Assembly (NCBI GenBank): GCA_035384605.1
Contig: DAOOIV010000009.1
Coordinates: 1 to 64,000 of the forward strand
DNA: 64,000 nucleotides
Reading direction: 5' to 3'
From: Phycisphaerae bacterium
Lineage (GTDB): Bacteria > Planctomycetota > Phycisphaerae > UBA1845 > PWPN01
Shown here piece after piece: positions 43,870 through 53,738 of this stretch. The notes below the pieces were generated by a model. The model searched no databases and was not told the DNA's origin. It worked only from the letters and a program-made list of their open reading frames with translations. Made by a program: the position numbers and the translations under genes. Position 1 is the first letter of the stretch. Every line of letters begins with the position of its first letter.

Positions 43870-45858
43870 ATGGCTACCGGTGGGCAACATCCCGTGCTCG
43901 TTCTGATGATTCTGGCGGTATGGCTGGCAGGCCTTCTTGTCTCGCGGCGCATGCTGAGGAGTCTCGGTGTGACGTCATGGGCCGGCCAGATTACCCTGGC
44001 TTCGATTCCTCCCACGGCCGTGCTGATCGCCGTGCTCCACGTGCTTGGTCTGTACTCCTTAACCACGTCATCGCGGTGTGTCATTCCGACGGTTATTCTG
44101 CCATCGTTCGCAATCGCGCTTGCACTGCTGCTGCCGTCGTGGCGACTTGGTCTGTCTGCTGACCGGCGTGGCACTACAGCCCACCAAACCAATAGGGCCG
44201 CCATTTGCCGTCCTGGGCACACGCCGCACGGCCGCATCCGAGCGCTGCTCATCCCGCTGCTGGCTGTGGCCGGTTCACACGCGGTGTTTCTCACCGACGC
44301 GGTATCGCGATATCCCACCGGATGCGACGCCCTCAACTACCATTTGCCAGCGGCCGCACGATGGGTTCAGGACGGGCAGTTGTCCCTCAACGTCGATGAC
44401 TGGCGTCTATCGATGGCCGCCAACGGCGAGCTGCCTTCGATGCTGTTATTGTCCGGCGGCTTCGAGCGGCTGTTGCCGATCCTGCCGGTCCCTTTCGGCC
44501 TGCTGGCTGCTACAACCGTATATGAGCTGACCCGTCGCTGGGGCGGAGACAGGCGGGGAGCGATTTGCGCCGCCCTGCTTGTTCTTGGCGCACCTATCGT
44601 GATACATCACATGTACGTCAACTATGTTGATCTGTTCGGCACCAGCATCTGGTTGACATCGATCCTGGCCATCACATGGGCGCAGCGGCTCAGTGGAAGA
44701 AACCGGATCCGCCTTTGGGTGATCGCCGGACTCGCGGCCGGGATTGCGGCCGGAACGCGCCTGACGTTTCAGGTCTTTGCGGCGCTGAGCGGGGTTGTTC
44801 TGGTCGCGTCAGTCGTTACGGTCCGACAGCCTGCGAGGATAGGCGAAGCCGCGCGCGCCGCCGTGTGGTTCTCGCTGGCCACAGCGATCTGCTGCTGGTT
44901 CTGGCCGCTGCGGGGGGCCCTGATGATGGGCAACGCGTTGCATCCGATCGACCACCGCGACGGCCAACTGACGATCGGCAACGTTCCCATCGATCAGATC
45001 TATGGTCGGAGCGCGGCCGGCGAATGGCTGGCGTCAAGGCCGTTGCCCGCGCGGCTGCTTGCGGCCTTGGAGATGCCGTGGAGGGAACACCAGTATGGCA
45101 CGGGCTACAGCTACAGTGTTGACGGGGGGACGGGGGCTGCCTATGCCGCGCTGGTACCGGTCGGACTGCTGTCGCTGATCGTTCGAGCCGTTCGGAAACG
45201 TGCTACATCCGCCGCGACGCGGTGGCATTTGCTTGCCGGAGGCTTGCTGGCCGCCGGATTTCTGCTGCACGTCACCGTGTTCCGCATGTACACTCGATAT
45301 TCGCTGGGTTTTGTTGTGTTGGCCATCCCGCTCGCGGCAGTTTGGTCCGGTCGATTGATCGCTGCCTGGCCGCGGGCCGTGCCGGTCATGTTGGGTCTTG
45401 CCTTCGGGATCACCGGCGGGATGGCCGCTATCGAACCGGCCCGCGATTTCGCGGGGCGATTGATCCATCGACAATGGAGCCGGTCGGCATACTATGGCAT
45501 TCCGACCATGCTCGACGACCTGCCGGCTGGAACGGTTGTCGTGAACGCCGGCGGCACTCCGAACAATTACGCGTTGCTTGGCAGACACCTCACGAATCGG
45601 GTCATCACCGCGGTCGAATGGCAAACGTGGATCCAAAGCGGCCACCCGATGCAGGATCTACTGAGGATGAACCACGTCGGGTACTTGTACGTATCAGGCA
45701 GACTTCCCCCTGCCCGTGGCGCCGCGCCGCCCTATTGGCCGGCGGATCTGCCGGTTTCCTGTGTCTTTGAAACGCGTCGCGGGGGATCTGTGCCCGATAA
45801 CATGATCACTCGCGTCTTTCGCGTCGAGCCAGGTATTCACGGCGTGGCTGTCCGATAA
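43870..45858 (+). CDS. GT-C type integral membrane glycosyltransferase
   Basis: This 662-aa protein has about 11-12 TM helices. A luminal loop after helix 3 holds DALNYHLPAAARWVQDG, and the C-terminal soluble domain is short. The layout is that of ArnT/PMT-like transferases that use a polyprenyl-phosphate sugar. Such enzymes decorate lipids or proteins on the outer face of the membrane. It follows the small membrane ORF and precedes a GT2 enzyme that could supply its donor. Confidence 0.82.
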   Translation: MATGGQHPVLVLMILAVWLAGLLVSRRMLRSLGVTSWAGQITLASIPPTAVLIAVLHVLGLYSLTTSSRCVIPTVILPSFAIALALLLPSWRLGLSADRRGTTAHQTNRAAICRPGHTPHGRIRALLIPLLAVAGSHAVFLTDAVSRYPTGCDALNYHLPAAARWVQDGQLSLNVDDWRLSMAANGELPSMLLLSGGFERLLPILPVPFGLLAATTVYELTRRWGGDRRGAICAALLVLGAPIVIHHMYVNYVDLFGTSIWLTSILAITWAQRLSGRNRIRLWVIAGLAAGIAAGTRLTFQVFAALSGVVLVASVVTVRQPARIGEAARAAVWFSLATAICCWFWPLRGALMMGNALHPIDHRDGQLTIGNVPIDQIYGRSAAGEWLASRPLPARLLAALEMPWREHQYGTGYSYSVDGGTGAAYAALVPVGLLSLIVRAVRKRATSAATRWHLLAGGLLAAGFLLHVTVFRMYTRYSLGFVVLAIPLAAVWSGRLIAAWPRAVPVMLGLAFGITGGMAAIEPARDFAGRLIHRQWSRSAYYGIPTMLDDLPAGTVVVNAGGTPNNYALLGRHLTNRVITAVEWQTWIQSGHPMQDLLRMNHVGYLYVSGRLPPARGAAPPYWPADLPVSCVFETRRGGSVPDNMITRVFRVEPGIHGVAVR

Positions 45859-46015
45859 TCGCGGCGATGAAAGGGCCGGACCGTCTCATCTGCCTCTTTG
45901 CCGCAGCCCCGGAGCCCGCGTCAAACTCATTCGGACCATCGGCAGGGACGATAAACCTCATACAGGTCTGCCCCATGGGGATCACTAGAACCCGGACCTG
46001 ACCGTGAGAAAGCGC

Positions 46016-47260
46016 ATGAAACTCAGCATCGTCATCCCCGCCTACAACGAAGAGGCGGCGATCGGGCGGACTCTCGAGAGATGTCTGGAGGCCATTGAGA
46101 TCATCAAGGCCAAAAGCCCGATCGACGCCGTTGAACTCATCGTCGTCAGCGACGGATCAATCGATCAGACGGCCGCGATAGCCAAGTCATTCGAGAACGT
46201 GCGCGTCATCGAGTTTGAATCCAATCGCGGATACGGGGCGGCGATCAAGGCCGGCTTCGAGGCGGCAAACGGTGATCTGCTCGGTTTCCTGGACGCCGAC
46301 GGCACCTGTGATCCGGTGCAGTTTGCTCCCCTTTGCCGAGCATTAGTCGCGAGGAACGCAGACGTTGCCATTGGCGCCCGCATGGGCCGCGATTCGCGGA
46401 TGCCGCTGGTTCGCATGATCGGCAATCGCTTCTACGCTTTTCTGCTCGGGGTTCTGGCATGCAAGCCGATCACCGACACGGCCAGCGGGATGCGAGTCGT
46501 TCGGGCCTCCTCGCTAGGCGACTTGTACCCCTTGCCCGACGGCATGCATTTCACTCCGGCGATGAGCGCCCGGATCCTCATGGATGACGAACTGAAGCTC
46601 GTTGAGGTGCCGATGCCCTATGAGGAGCGCGTGGGGCAATCGAAGCTGCGACTATTGCGGGACGGCCTGCGGTTCGCGCTCACCATCATCGACGCCGCGC
46701 TCGTGGCCCGTCCAACACGTGTGATTCTTCCGGTTCTGGCGTTCCTCCTGCTATTGGTCTGCGCGATGACGGTTCGCCCCTTGCACGAATACGTCATGAC
46801 GGGAACCATACAGAACTGGATGATCTACCGGGCGGTAACGGCCCTGCTCATTGTCACCGTCGGCATGCTGCTACTGAGCGCCGCGGTCATCGCCGATGAA
46901 ATCATCACCATCGCCCTGAAGCGGCCGCCGAGGAAGTCGCGATTGCAGATTCTGATTGCCCGCGTTTTTCAGACGCCCTTTGTAGCCGGGCTAGGCACCT
47001 TCAGCCTCGGATCCTCGCTGCTCCTGACCCGCGACGGCCTCTGGGACTACATCGTGACGGGGCACGTGTACATTCATTGGTGGCGGGTCATGGTTTCAGC
47101 AGCACTGCTGATCATGGCAGCCAGCGCGGCGACAACCTGGCTCCTGATGCGGATCATGTCGCTGTTGAAGAAGCGACAAACGGCGCAACCGTCGGCCATT
47201 GTCTCAGCCGAACCGGTTGAGGCATGGCAGGCCAAGCAACTCGCGCTGGAGATGGATTGA
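46016..47260 (+). CDS. GT2 glycosyltransferase with C-terminal membrane helices
   Basis: This roughly 414-aa protein has a GT-A domain (LSIVIPAYNEEAAIGR, VVSDGSIDQTA, FLDADGTCDP) of the dolichol/undecaprenyl-phosphate sugar synthase type. About five TM helices follow (residues about 245-390). It probably makes a polyprenyl-phosphate-linked sugar as donor for the GT-C enzyme encoded upstream. Start ATG 46016 or GTG 46004. An intergenic 157 bp separates it from the GT-C gene. Confidence 0.87.
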   Translation: MKLSIVIPAYNEEAAIGRTLERCLEAIEIIKAKSPIDAVELIVVSDGSIDQTAAIAKSFENVRVIEFESNRGYGAAIKAGFEAANGDLLGFLDADGTCDPVQFAPLCRALVARNADVAIGARMGRDSRMPLVRMIGNRFYAFLLGVLACKPITDTASGMRVVRASSLGDLYPLPDGMHFTPAMSARILMDDELKLVEVPMPYEERVGQSKLRLLRDGLRFALTIIDAALVARPTRVILPVLAFLLLLVCAMTVRPLHEYVMTGTIQNWMIYRAVTALLIVTVGMLLLSAAVIADEIITIALKRPPRKSRLQILIARVFQTPFVAGLGTFSLGSSLLLTRDGLWDYIVTGHVYIHWWRVMVSAALLIMAASAATTWLLMRIMSLLKKRQTAQPSAIVSAEPVEAWQAKQLALEMD

Positions 47261-47275
47261 CCGCAGGGTGCCGCC

Positions 47276-48016
47276 ATGACCACGTGCGCACACGCCGGAC
47301 CTGATTCGTTGCTTTTGAGGCTGACCGGGGCCGTTCATCGGCGATGCGCCCATTCGCGGCGAGTTCGAGTCCTCGCCGAGGTCCTATCCGGACTCGGCAT
47401 CACAGCCGGCCGATGGCTGGATATCGGCTGCGGCGACGGGCAACTGGCCCAGGCGATCATGACGGCCCATCGGGGCGTGGAGATCGTGGGCGTGGATATC
47501 CAACCGCGCTGCGACGCGGTCATTCCGGTCGAGAGGATTGACGGCAGACGGCTCGACTATCCGGACGGATTCTTCGACGGCGCCATTCTCGTCGATGTGC
47601 TGCATCACACGGATGACCCGGCTGCGATCCTGACCGAAGCCGTCCGCGTCAGCCGCACGATCATCATCAAGGACCATCTTTGTCGTGGCACCGTGGACCG
47701 GCTGACTCTGTCTTTCATGGATTGGTTCGGAAACGCCCCATCAGGGGTCAATTGCCCGGGCCACTACTTGAGCACGGAACAATGGATCGCCCTTTTCCGC
47801 CAGACACGGCTACACCTCGATGTGCTCTGCACCAAGCTGGGCCTCTATCCGGCGGCGTTCAACTTTCTTTTTGAACGGGGCTTGCACTTCGCGGCCCGTC
47901 TGACACGCGTTGACTGCCGACCGGGCCTCGAATCAAAACGGTTCGCGATCATCGAGCGGCATGGAAATCAGCAACAGGAAGGGCAGTATTGCCTGCCGAG
48001 CCGGATTACAGGTTGA
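47276..48016 (+). CDS. SAM-dependent methyltransferase
   Basis: This 246-aa class I methyltransferase has motif I RWLDIGCGDGQLAQAI, acidic post-I VGVDIQPRCDAV, and motif IV block FDGAILVDVLHHTDDPAAIL. Its end overlaps the convergent 48006 gene by 11 bp. It is 15 bp after the GT2 gene and so is in the same operon. A sugar or lipid carrier is the likely substrate. Confidence 0.83.
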   Translation: MTTCAHAGPDSLLLRLTGAVHRRCAHSRRVRVLAEVLSGLGITAGRWLDIGCGDGQLAQAIMTAHRGVEIVGVDIQPRCDAVIPVERIDGRRLDYPDGFFDGAILVDVLHHTDDPAAILTEAVRVSRTIIIKDHLCRGTVDRLTLSFMDWFGNAPSGVNCPGHYLSTEQWIALFRQTRLHLDVLCTKLGLYPAAFNFLFERGLHFAARLTRVDCRPGLESKRFAIIERHGNQQQEGQYCLPSRITG

Positions 48017-51000
48017 AAACATCCATGGTTCCGTCGGGTCTGACGGCAAGGACTCGTTTCGTATCTCCCGCTGAGAGGAGCTCCAGTCGAACGTAGCAAC
48101 CCGCTCGCCGCCAGATCTCGCTTAATCCATCCACCTTCAGGCATCGCAGCGATGCTCGCGTACCGACGAGGATCACGGCCTGCCCGCTTGAGGCACGGAG
48201 GGCGGTGAGGCACATCGCGGGGTCATCAAGGAGTGTGCTGCTGATTTCCCTCCCGTCGGGGCCGAGCACAAAAACGTATCCATCCTCGCGACCATAGATG
48301 ATCGTGGCCGGCCGGCGATCGTCGACCTTCACGGCCGCCGCGCCGATACAAGGCGCATCGGTAGAATGCTGCCATTTCACCGGCGGCTCGGCCCGGCCAT
48401 AAAGCCCGACGCCCTCTTCACCGGCCACCAACGCTTCCACTTTGCCGTCGGCGTCGAAGTCGTCTATCTCGAAATGCACGAGGGGGCCGTTGTGAACGCT
48501 GCAACCGGCCACAGCCTCGTCTGCCTTACCGGCCCACCATTCGAGAGGCACGGGACCGACCCATGGAATATCGCAACGGATCGCAAACTGGCCGTCAGCC
48601 GCGAATCGTGACGGCACCTCGCGGATGGCCGCGTGGTGTCCCGCACGTCTGAAGCACTTCTGCAAGCGGCCATGTGCGTCGAGTATCGCGGAAAAGAAAT
48701 AGGAGGTGCAAAGTACCTGCTTTTCGGCCGACCCCTCGGGTCTCCACGCCGCCATACCGTAGACCAGGCTTCCATCGCCGTACATCTGCTCGCCAGTTTC
48801 CTGTCGCATCCGAGAGAAGTCGCGATGCCAACGAGGCGAACCGTCCAGATTCAGCACGTCCACGCGGCGATCGCCGCGACTGACGAATATCTCCCGGCGA
48901 CTATCGTCCTCCAGGTCCCAGGCGTCAACTGCAATGATGCCCTCAGCCCAGCTCCTGGCCCATAGTAACGAGCCGTCGGCTCGCACAACCGCGAACTCTC
49001 CCTCGGGGGTCCAGGCCAAGATCTCGTCGTTGCCGTCGCCGTCGAGATCGATGGTCCTGGTCTGCACGGGTTGTACCCCGCAGGCACCAACCGTGCGCAC
49101 GTGGATTTCTGCGAGCGGCATCTCGCCGGTCGGACCGTCAGCGATGCGCACCCGGACTTCGCGGGCATCCTCATTGAAACCGGACAGTCGATAGGTCTCG
49201 AACACATAATCATGGCCCTTATAAAGGGCGTGGTGAGTGGGTTGCCGCCGTGCACGGATGGTTCGGGTACGCACATCCTCGCTGAAACCATCATTACTGA
49301 AGGTCAATTCCACGATCATTTCCGCCGGAGTCAGAGGCGGGGCATCCTCGCCCGCCGACTCGCCGAAAAGGCTGATCTCGTTGATTGTCGACCTCTCAGG
49401 AAGCACCAATCGAAACGACGCGTCCTTCAATGGGGCAAGCGTCACCTCGGCCAGCATTGAGGAAGCTGCCGGACGCGTTGCTTTGCGCGATTCGGGAGGC
49501 GTCAGATTGAATCCGCCGCTGGTGCCCGGCTGCAATCTCGGTTCGGCCCTGAGCAAAGGGAGGATCCAGTCCGTCGCCAGTATACTCGGGCCGTTGACGT
49601 TGCGTTCCGCGACAAGACGAACGCCATCAACCAGTCCGCCACGAGAGCCGGGGATTTTGAGCGTCCAGCCCGGAGCGGGAGCGTCTGTCTCTTGGGGTGC
49701 AGGCGTATGCGGCGGCTCTTGCTTCCCAGGAACCTCCTCGTGACACAGTGCGGCAAGCAGCGAGGCGACTTCGCGTGGCCAGGATCCTTTCGCCGGAATT
49801 CGTCCGGCCTCGGCCGTGAAGGTTTCGGAACGCAACTGAAGGGACGTTCCTCCCATGAGCCACGCGCCGTCGCTATTAAGCACGAGCATGGTTGCATCGG
49901 TCCTCAGCGATCCGAGGTCGATTCCATTTCCGCCGACGACGAGAAGACAGGCGTCGGCGGGCGCGGACCGGTCGGTTGTCTTGGGTTCATTCTGCGGCCA
50001 TGACGTGACAATCACGGCGTTGGGGGCGATGCGTCGGATGCCGCGGCCGGCTGGGCGATCGCGGCTCGATACCTGAAGGAGATTCGTGAGAAGGAGCTCT
50101 TCGCCGCCCTTGGCATCGAGCACGTGACGTTGCCGCAGGGTCGTCGGGCGCGTGGCGCCGTCCCTGACCGGTGAGCGCCGGCTCCATGAGACCTCCGGCT
50201 CCGCTTCGGTCACGGTGAAGACGGCCTCATCCTGGATGGATTCCCACGTCGCGTTCTCGAGCGAAGCGAAGCCCGGAGTGCGCCAATTACAGCAGACCAA
50301 ATAGCGGCCGGGTTCGTTGATCCGGAGGTGATCGAGAACCACGGTAAATTGTTTTGACAAGACGAACAGATACCTGGTCCATTCGGTCCCCCGGTAATCG
50401 GGCAACCGGCCGGCCAGCATCGCCACATCGGCGAAGCCGGCGTGATCGAGCAATTCACAGGCAGCGGGGAGCGGATCCTCATCGATGCCGCTGGATACGT
50501 GAACGCCGTTCTTGAAGTAGAGTGAGCGACGTCCGGTGTTGTGAACAAGCCAGAGCTTGCCAAGATCGCAATAACGGATGATGGAATTCAAGTCGATGGT
50601 GCTCAGCGAGGTACCCGAGAAGCCCTGCAGCAACAAGTAGACGCTCTCGGGCAGCAGGCCACGGATCACCACCTTGTCAAACGCCGAGTCGGAGCCGACC
50701 TGCGGCGCACGAAGGCCGGTCACGGCGTAGCCGTCCATCAGCGGGCTGTGAAGAAAGTCGCCGGCGTTGAGCAGATCGAGTCGATACGGAGTCAACCGCA
50801 ACACGTCCATGAAAGCGTTGAGGCCGGCCCGGGCCGGGCCCAAGGGGCGAGAACCTGCAAACTGATGGATACCGGCCGGTTGGAGTGAGCCCCACGAGTT
50901 GGCGAGGGAAGGCAGCCGCCTGAGGGCTTCATCATAGGCTCCATCGCCGTAGACAAAGGCACATGATCCCAGCAGAAGGCCGCCGTTGAGCGCGAAGCGT

Positions 51001-52289
51001 TCCCAGCCGGGCAGGGCCTCGCCATAGCCTTGAATGCCGGCGTACCAACCCTGGTTGTCGGCGATCGCGAGCAGTTTGCGGGCCGCCTGATCGGCCAAGC
51101 CGTTGCGATACCAGGCAAGGTCGCCGGTCTGGAGGCTGTAACTTGCGGTGTTCTGAGCGGAGTCGATCGATTGATAGTCGTCCTGGTCGTCGGCGTAGTG
51201 GCGTTTCAGGCCCTTAAGGTATGCCTCCGCCTCGCCTCGCCACTCCTGCAGTCGCTCTCGTGCCGCAGCATCAAGATGGCCCACTTCCTGCAACACGCGG
51301 ATCAAGGTCCACCAGGCCAGCATGCCGGTGGTATGATGCCGGCATCCAATTCCTTTGGAGTCGTCGCTGAGACGCCACCAAGCACTTGAGTGTTCAGTCA
51401 CCGTTCCGTAAAGTGCTCTGTCGACCCGCGCCCGTTCCTCGGGCGAGAAATGCGGCCAGACGCAGACGCGCCTCCAGGCAACTGCAAGGTTCTCCATTGT
51501 GTAGTCGCCGGTTCGTACCGTTTCCGGCTCGCGGCGGACGACTTCGAGAATCGCCTCACGCGCGCGTCGTGCGAAGTCTTCCTCGCCGGTGTAGAAATAA
51601 AGATGAGCCGCATACGTGAAGTGATCAAGCACGAGCGAGTATGGCGTGTGCTGCTCGAACGGGCGAGAGCCCCCGCCTCTTCGGAGCCACTCGACGGCGG
51701 GCTGAAAGAGGGCGGCAACTTCGTTGCCCGGTTTCACTTCGAGAACACAGGGGAGTTCGACGTGGTCTGGGGCCTTGACGCCCTTAATGATCTCGGTCAA
51801 TCGCTCAACTGCCGCCTCACCATCAGCAACATCCGCGGCTCCGACAATAAGGCAGCTTTTTTCGCCGCCGAAAGGCCGGACGATGGTCCTCAATTCGTAG
51901 CCGCCGGCGCCAGGGTACCGGGCGTCGCAACAAGTGTAATAGTTGGCGTAGTAGGGAAAAACGGCCCGATTGCTGTTGAGATCGCCTACTACAATGAGGC
52001 TGAGATCCTGCAGATCCTTCCGTATGGGTCCAAGTCGTTCGGGCACGGCTTGCGTGTCGGGCAGGATGGGGACTTCGGGCGCCCCACGTGAAGCGATGGT
52101 CTCAGCCAGTCGGGCGGCTATCTTCCGCCAAGCCTCGCCTTCAGCCGGGTATATGATCGCGCAGGCCGATCGGCCGCCGTCTATCAGTTGAATACCGGCT
52201 GAGTTTGGCCCCTCGTGAGCCCTCAACCCGTTCCCGGCGGCTAAGACGACACCGGGCATCACGGCTGCAACCGCGAGAAACGTCATCAT
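48006..52289 (-). CDS. Large secreted protein: helical toroid plus beta-propeller / FG-GAP-like repeats
   Basis: This 1427-aa protein starts with a signal peptide (MMTFLAVAAVMPGVVLAA). A helical (alpha/alpha)-type region from about 200 to 560 contains DHFTYAAHLYFYTGEEDFAR and GCRHHTTGMLAWW, reminiscent of heparinase/alginate lyase-type catalytic toroids. A middle beta-rich zone follows (about 600-1050), and a C-terminal part repeats D-x-D-G-D-x-x-D blocks (IDLDGDGNDEILAWTPEGEF, IDDFDADGKVEALVAG), typical of FG-GAP/VCBS-like propellers. A role in polysaccharide breakdown is suggested but not proven; no exact lyase family was assigned. ATG 52289 begins a clear signal. Confidence 0.72.
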   Translation of the reverse strand: MMTFLAVAAVMPGVVLAAGNGLRAHEGPNSAGIQLIDGGRSACAIIYPAEGEAWRKIAARLAETIASRGAPEVPILPDTQAVPERLGPIRKDLQDLSLIVVGDLNSNRAVFPYYANYYTCCDARYPGAGGYELRTIVRPFGGEKSCLIVGAADVADGEAAVERLTEIIKGVKAPDHVELPCVLEVKPGNEVAALFQPAVEWLRRGGGSRPFEQHTPYSLVLDHFTYAAHLYFYTGEEDFARRAREAILEVVRREPETVRTGDYTMENLAVAWRRVCVWPHFSPEERARVDRALYGTVTEHSSAWWRLSDDSKGIGCRHHTTGMLAWWTLIRVLQEVGHLDAAARERLQEWRGEAEAYLKGLKRHYADDQDDYQSIDSAQNTASYSLQTGDLAWYRNGLADQAARKLLAIADNQGWYAGIQGYGEALPGWERFALNGGLLLGSCAFVYGDGAYDEALRRLPSLANSWGSLQPAGIHQFAGSRPLGPARAGLNAFMDVLRLTPYRLDLLNAGDFLHSPLMDGYAVTGLRAPQVGSDSAFDKVVIRGLLPESVYLLLQGFSGTSLSTIDLNSIIRYCDLGKLWLVHNTGRRSLYFKNGVHVSSGIDEDPLPAACELLDHAGFADVAMLAGRLPDYRGTEWTRYLFVLSKQFTVVLDHLRINEPGRYLVCCNWRTPGFASLENATWESIQDEAVFTVTEAEPEVSWSRRSPVRDGATRPTTLRQRHVLDAKGGEELLLTNLLQVSSRDRPAGRGIRRIAPNAVIVTSWPQNEPKTTDRSAPADACLLVVGGNGIDLGSLRTDATMLVLNSDGAWLMGGTSLQLRSETFTAEAGRIPAKGSWPREVASLLAALCHEEVPGKQEPPHTPAPQETDAPAPGWTLKIPGSRGGLVDGVRLVAERNVNGPSILATDWILPLLRAEPRLQPGTSGGFNLTPPESRKATRPAASSMLAEVTLAPLKDASFRLVLPERSTINEISLFGESAGEDAPPLTPAEMIVELTFSNDGFSEDVRTRTIRARRQPTHHALYKGHDYVFETYRLSGFNEDAREVRVRIADGPTGEMPLAEIHVRTVGACGVQPVQTRTIDLDGDGNDEILAWTPEGEFAVVRADGSLLWARSWAEGIIAVDAWDLEDDSRREIFVSRGDRRVDVLNLDGSPRWHRDFSRMRQETGEQMYGDGSLVYGMAAWRPEGSAEKQVLCTSYFFSAILDAHGRLQKCFRRAGHHAAIREVPSRFAADGQFAIRCDIPWVGPVPLEWWAGKADEAVAGCSVHNGPLVHFEIDDFDADGKVEALVAGEEGVGLYGRAEPPVKWQHSTDAPCIGAAAVKVDDRRPATIIYGREDGYVFVLGPDGREISSTLLDDPAMCLTALRASSGQAVILVGTRASLRCLKVDGLSEIWRRAGCYVRLELLSAGDTKRVLAVRPDGTMDVFNL

Positions 52290-52438
52290 GCAGCATTCCC
52301 CGGACGGTTTGGTAAACGGCGTCGCATCATGTATTCTTTTCTTCCCCGCAATGGCCGAGCATTCGGCTTTGCGTCGGGACAATCAGCATAGGGTATCGTG
52401 TTCGAAAAACCAATTGTGAGAAGCGGCAAGTCCAAACC

Positions 52439-53611
52439 ATGATCGACTTCGTTCAACTGCGTGATCTGTATAAGGCGACCCTGCTTGATGATGTGATCCC
52501 GTTCTGGATGCACCATGCGATTGACCCCAATGGCGGCATCAACACGTGCATCCAGGATGATGGCACCCTGCTCAGCCGTGATCGTTGGGGATGGTCGCAG
52601 TGGCGGGCGGTGTGGGTGTTCAGCAAGCTGTACAACGCCATTGAACAAAGGATGGAGTGGCTGAGGACGGCTGAGGGAATCTGCTCATTCCTTTCGAAAC
52701 AAGGCCCGCTGGAGGATGGGCATTGGCCGCTGCTGATGGATGGCGACGGGCAAGTCCGGCGGGGGTTCGAGAGCATCTACACTGACGGCTTTGCCATATA
52801 TGGGCTCGTCGAGCTTTGGCGGGCAAACCGCAAGCAGTCCTGCCTGGACCTGGCGATGTCAACCTTTGCCGCCACCGAGAAGACCCTCGGTAGTAACGAT
52901 CCGCCTCCGGCGTGGCCATACCCGATCCCGCCCGGACGTATCAACCACGGCATCAGCATGCTGTTTTCCATTGCCTACCATGAACTGGCGGACGCGACGG
53001 GCGACCCGTCGGTCAAGGCTGCCAGTCTACGCCACCACAGACTCGTTATGGAAACCTTCCTTCGACCCGCGCGGGGACTGATTCTGGAGTGGTTGGACAT
53101 GGCCGGCAACGAAATCGCCCCTCCCGAAGGTACCGTGGTTCTGCCCGGTCATGCGATTGAGTCGATGTGGATGCAGCTCCACATCGCCCTGGAAACCGGT
53201 GAATCGACCATCATCGAGCGGGCGGTCGAGGCCGTTCGCCGCCATCTTGAAATCGGGTGGGACGCTGAGTACGGCGGCCTGTTCCTGGCAGTCGACGCCG
53301 ATGGTCGTTCGGACGTCGCCTGGCGGTTTCCGGAGGCCAAGCTGTGGTGGCCTCACACCGAAGCCCTCTACGCGACCCTGTTGGCGTACGAGATTTCGCG
53401 GCAGGACTGGTGTCTCGAATGGTACCAGAGACTTCACGACTATAGCTTCAGCCATTTTCCCGTGAAGCCTCACGGTGAATGGACTCAGAAACTCGATCGC
53501 CGGGGCCACCCGATCACGGATGTCGTCGCCCTGCCGGTCAAGGATCCGTTCCACCTGCCCCGAGCGCTCATTTACGGAATGGAGACACTGAATCGCCTGT
53601 CGAGCGCATGA
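52439..53611 (+). CDS. AGE-family (N-acylglucosamine 2-epimerase/mannose isomerase-like)
   Basis: This 390-aa (alpha/alpha)6-barrel protein has the catalytic-type His motifs VVLPGHAIESMWM, LWWPHTEALYAT and VKDPFHLPRALIYGME, with the Arg-rich W-G-W-S-Q-W-R-A start. AGE enzymes epimerise N-acylglucosamine or interconvert mannose and cellobiose-type sugars; the substrate is not determined. It is divergent from the toroid/propeller gene (150 bp shared control region), so both may respond to the same glycan. Confidence 0.87.
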   Translation: MIDFVQLRDLYKATLLDDVIPFWMHHAIDPNGGINTCIQDDGTLLSRDRWGWSQWRAVWVFSKLYNAIEQRMEWLRTAEGICSFLSKQGPLEDGHWPLLMDGDGQVRRGFESIYTDGFAIYGLVELWRANRKQSCLDLAMSTFAATEKTLGSNDPPPAWPYPIPPGRINHGISMLFSIAYHELADATGDPSVKAASLRHHRLVMETFLRPARGLILEWLDMAGNEIAPPEGTVVLPGHAIESMWMQLHIALETGESTIIERAVEAVRRHLEIGWDAEYGGLFLAVDADGRSDVAWRFPEAKLWWPHTEALYATLLAYEISRQDWCLEWYQRLHDYSFSHFPVKPHGEWTQKLDRRGHPITDVVALPVKDPFHLPRALIYGMETLNRLSSA

Positions 53612-53738
53612 TTCGCGCCGAACCGGACGGTGAATGCGGGAATTCAGGTGCTACCCGAGCTTCCAGGCTCGAGGGCCTTCGATACGAGCATTCCGATCGC
53701 AACGCAGCGGCAGCTCATGATCCTCGGATGATGCCCTT

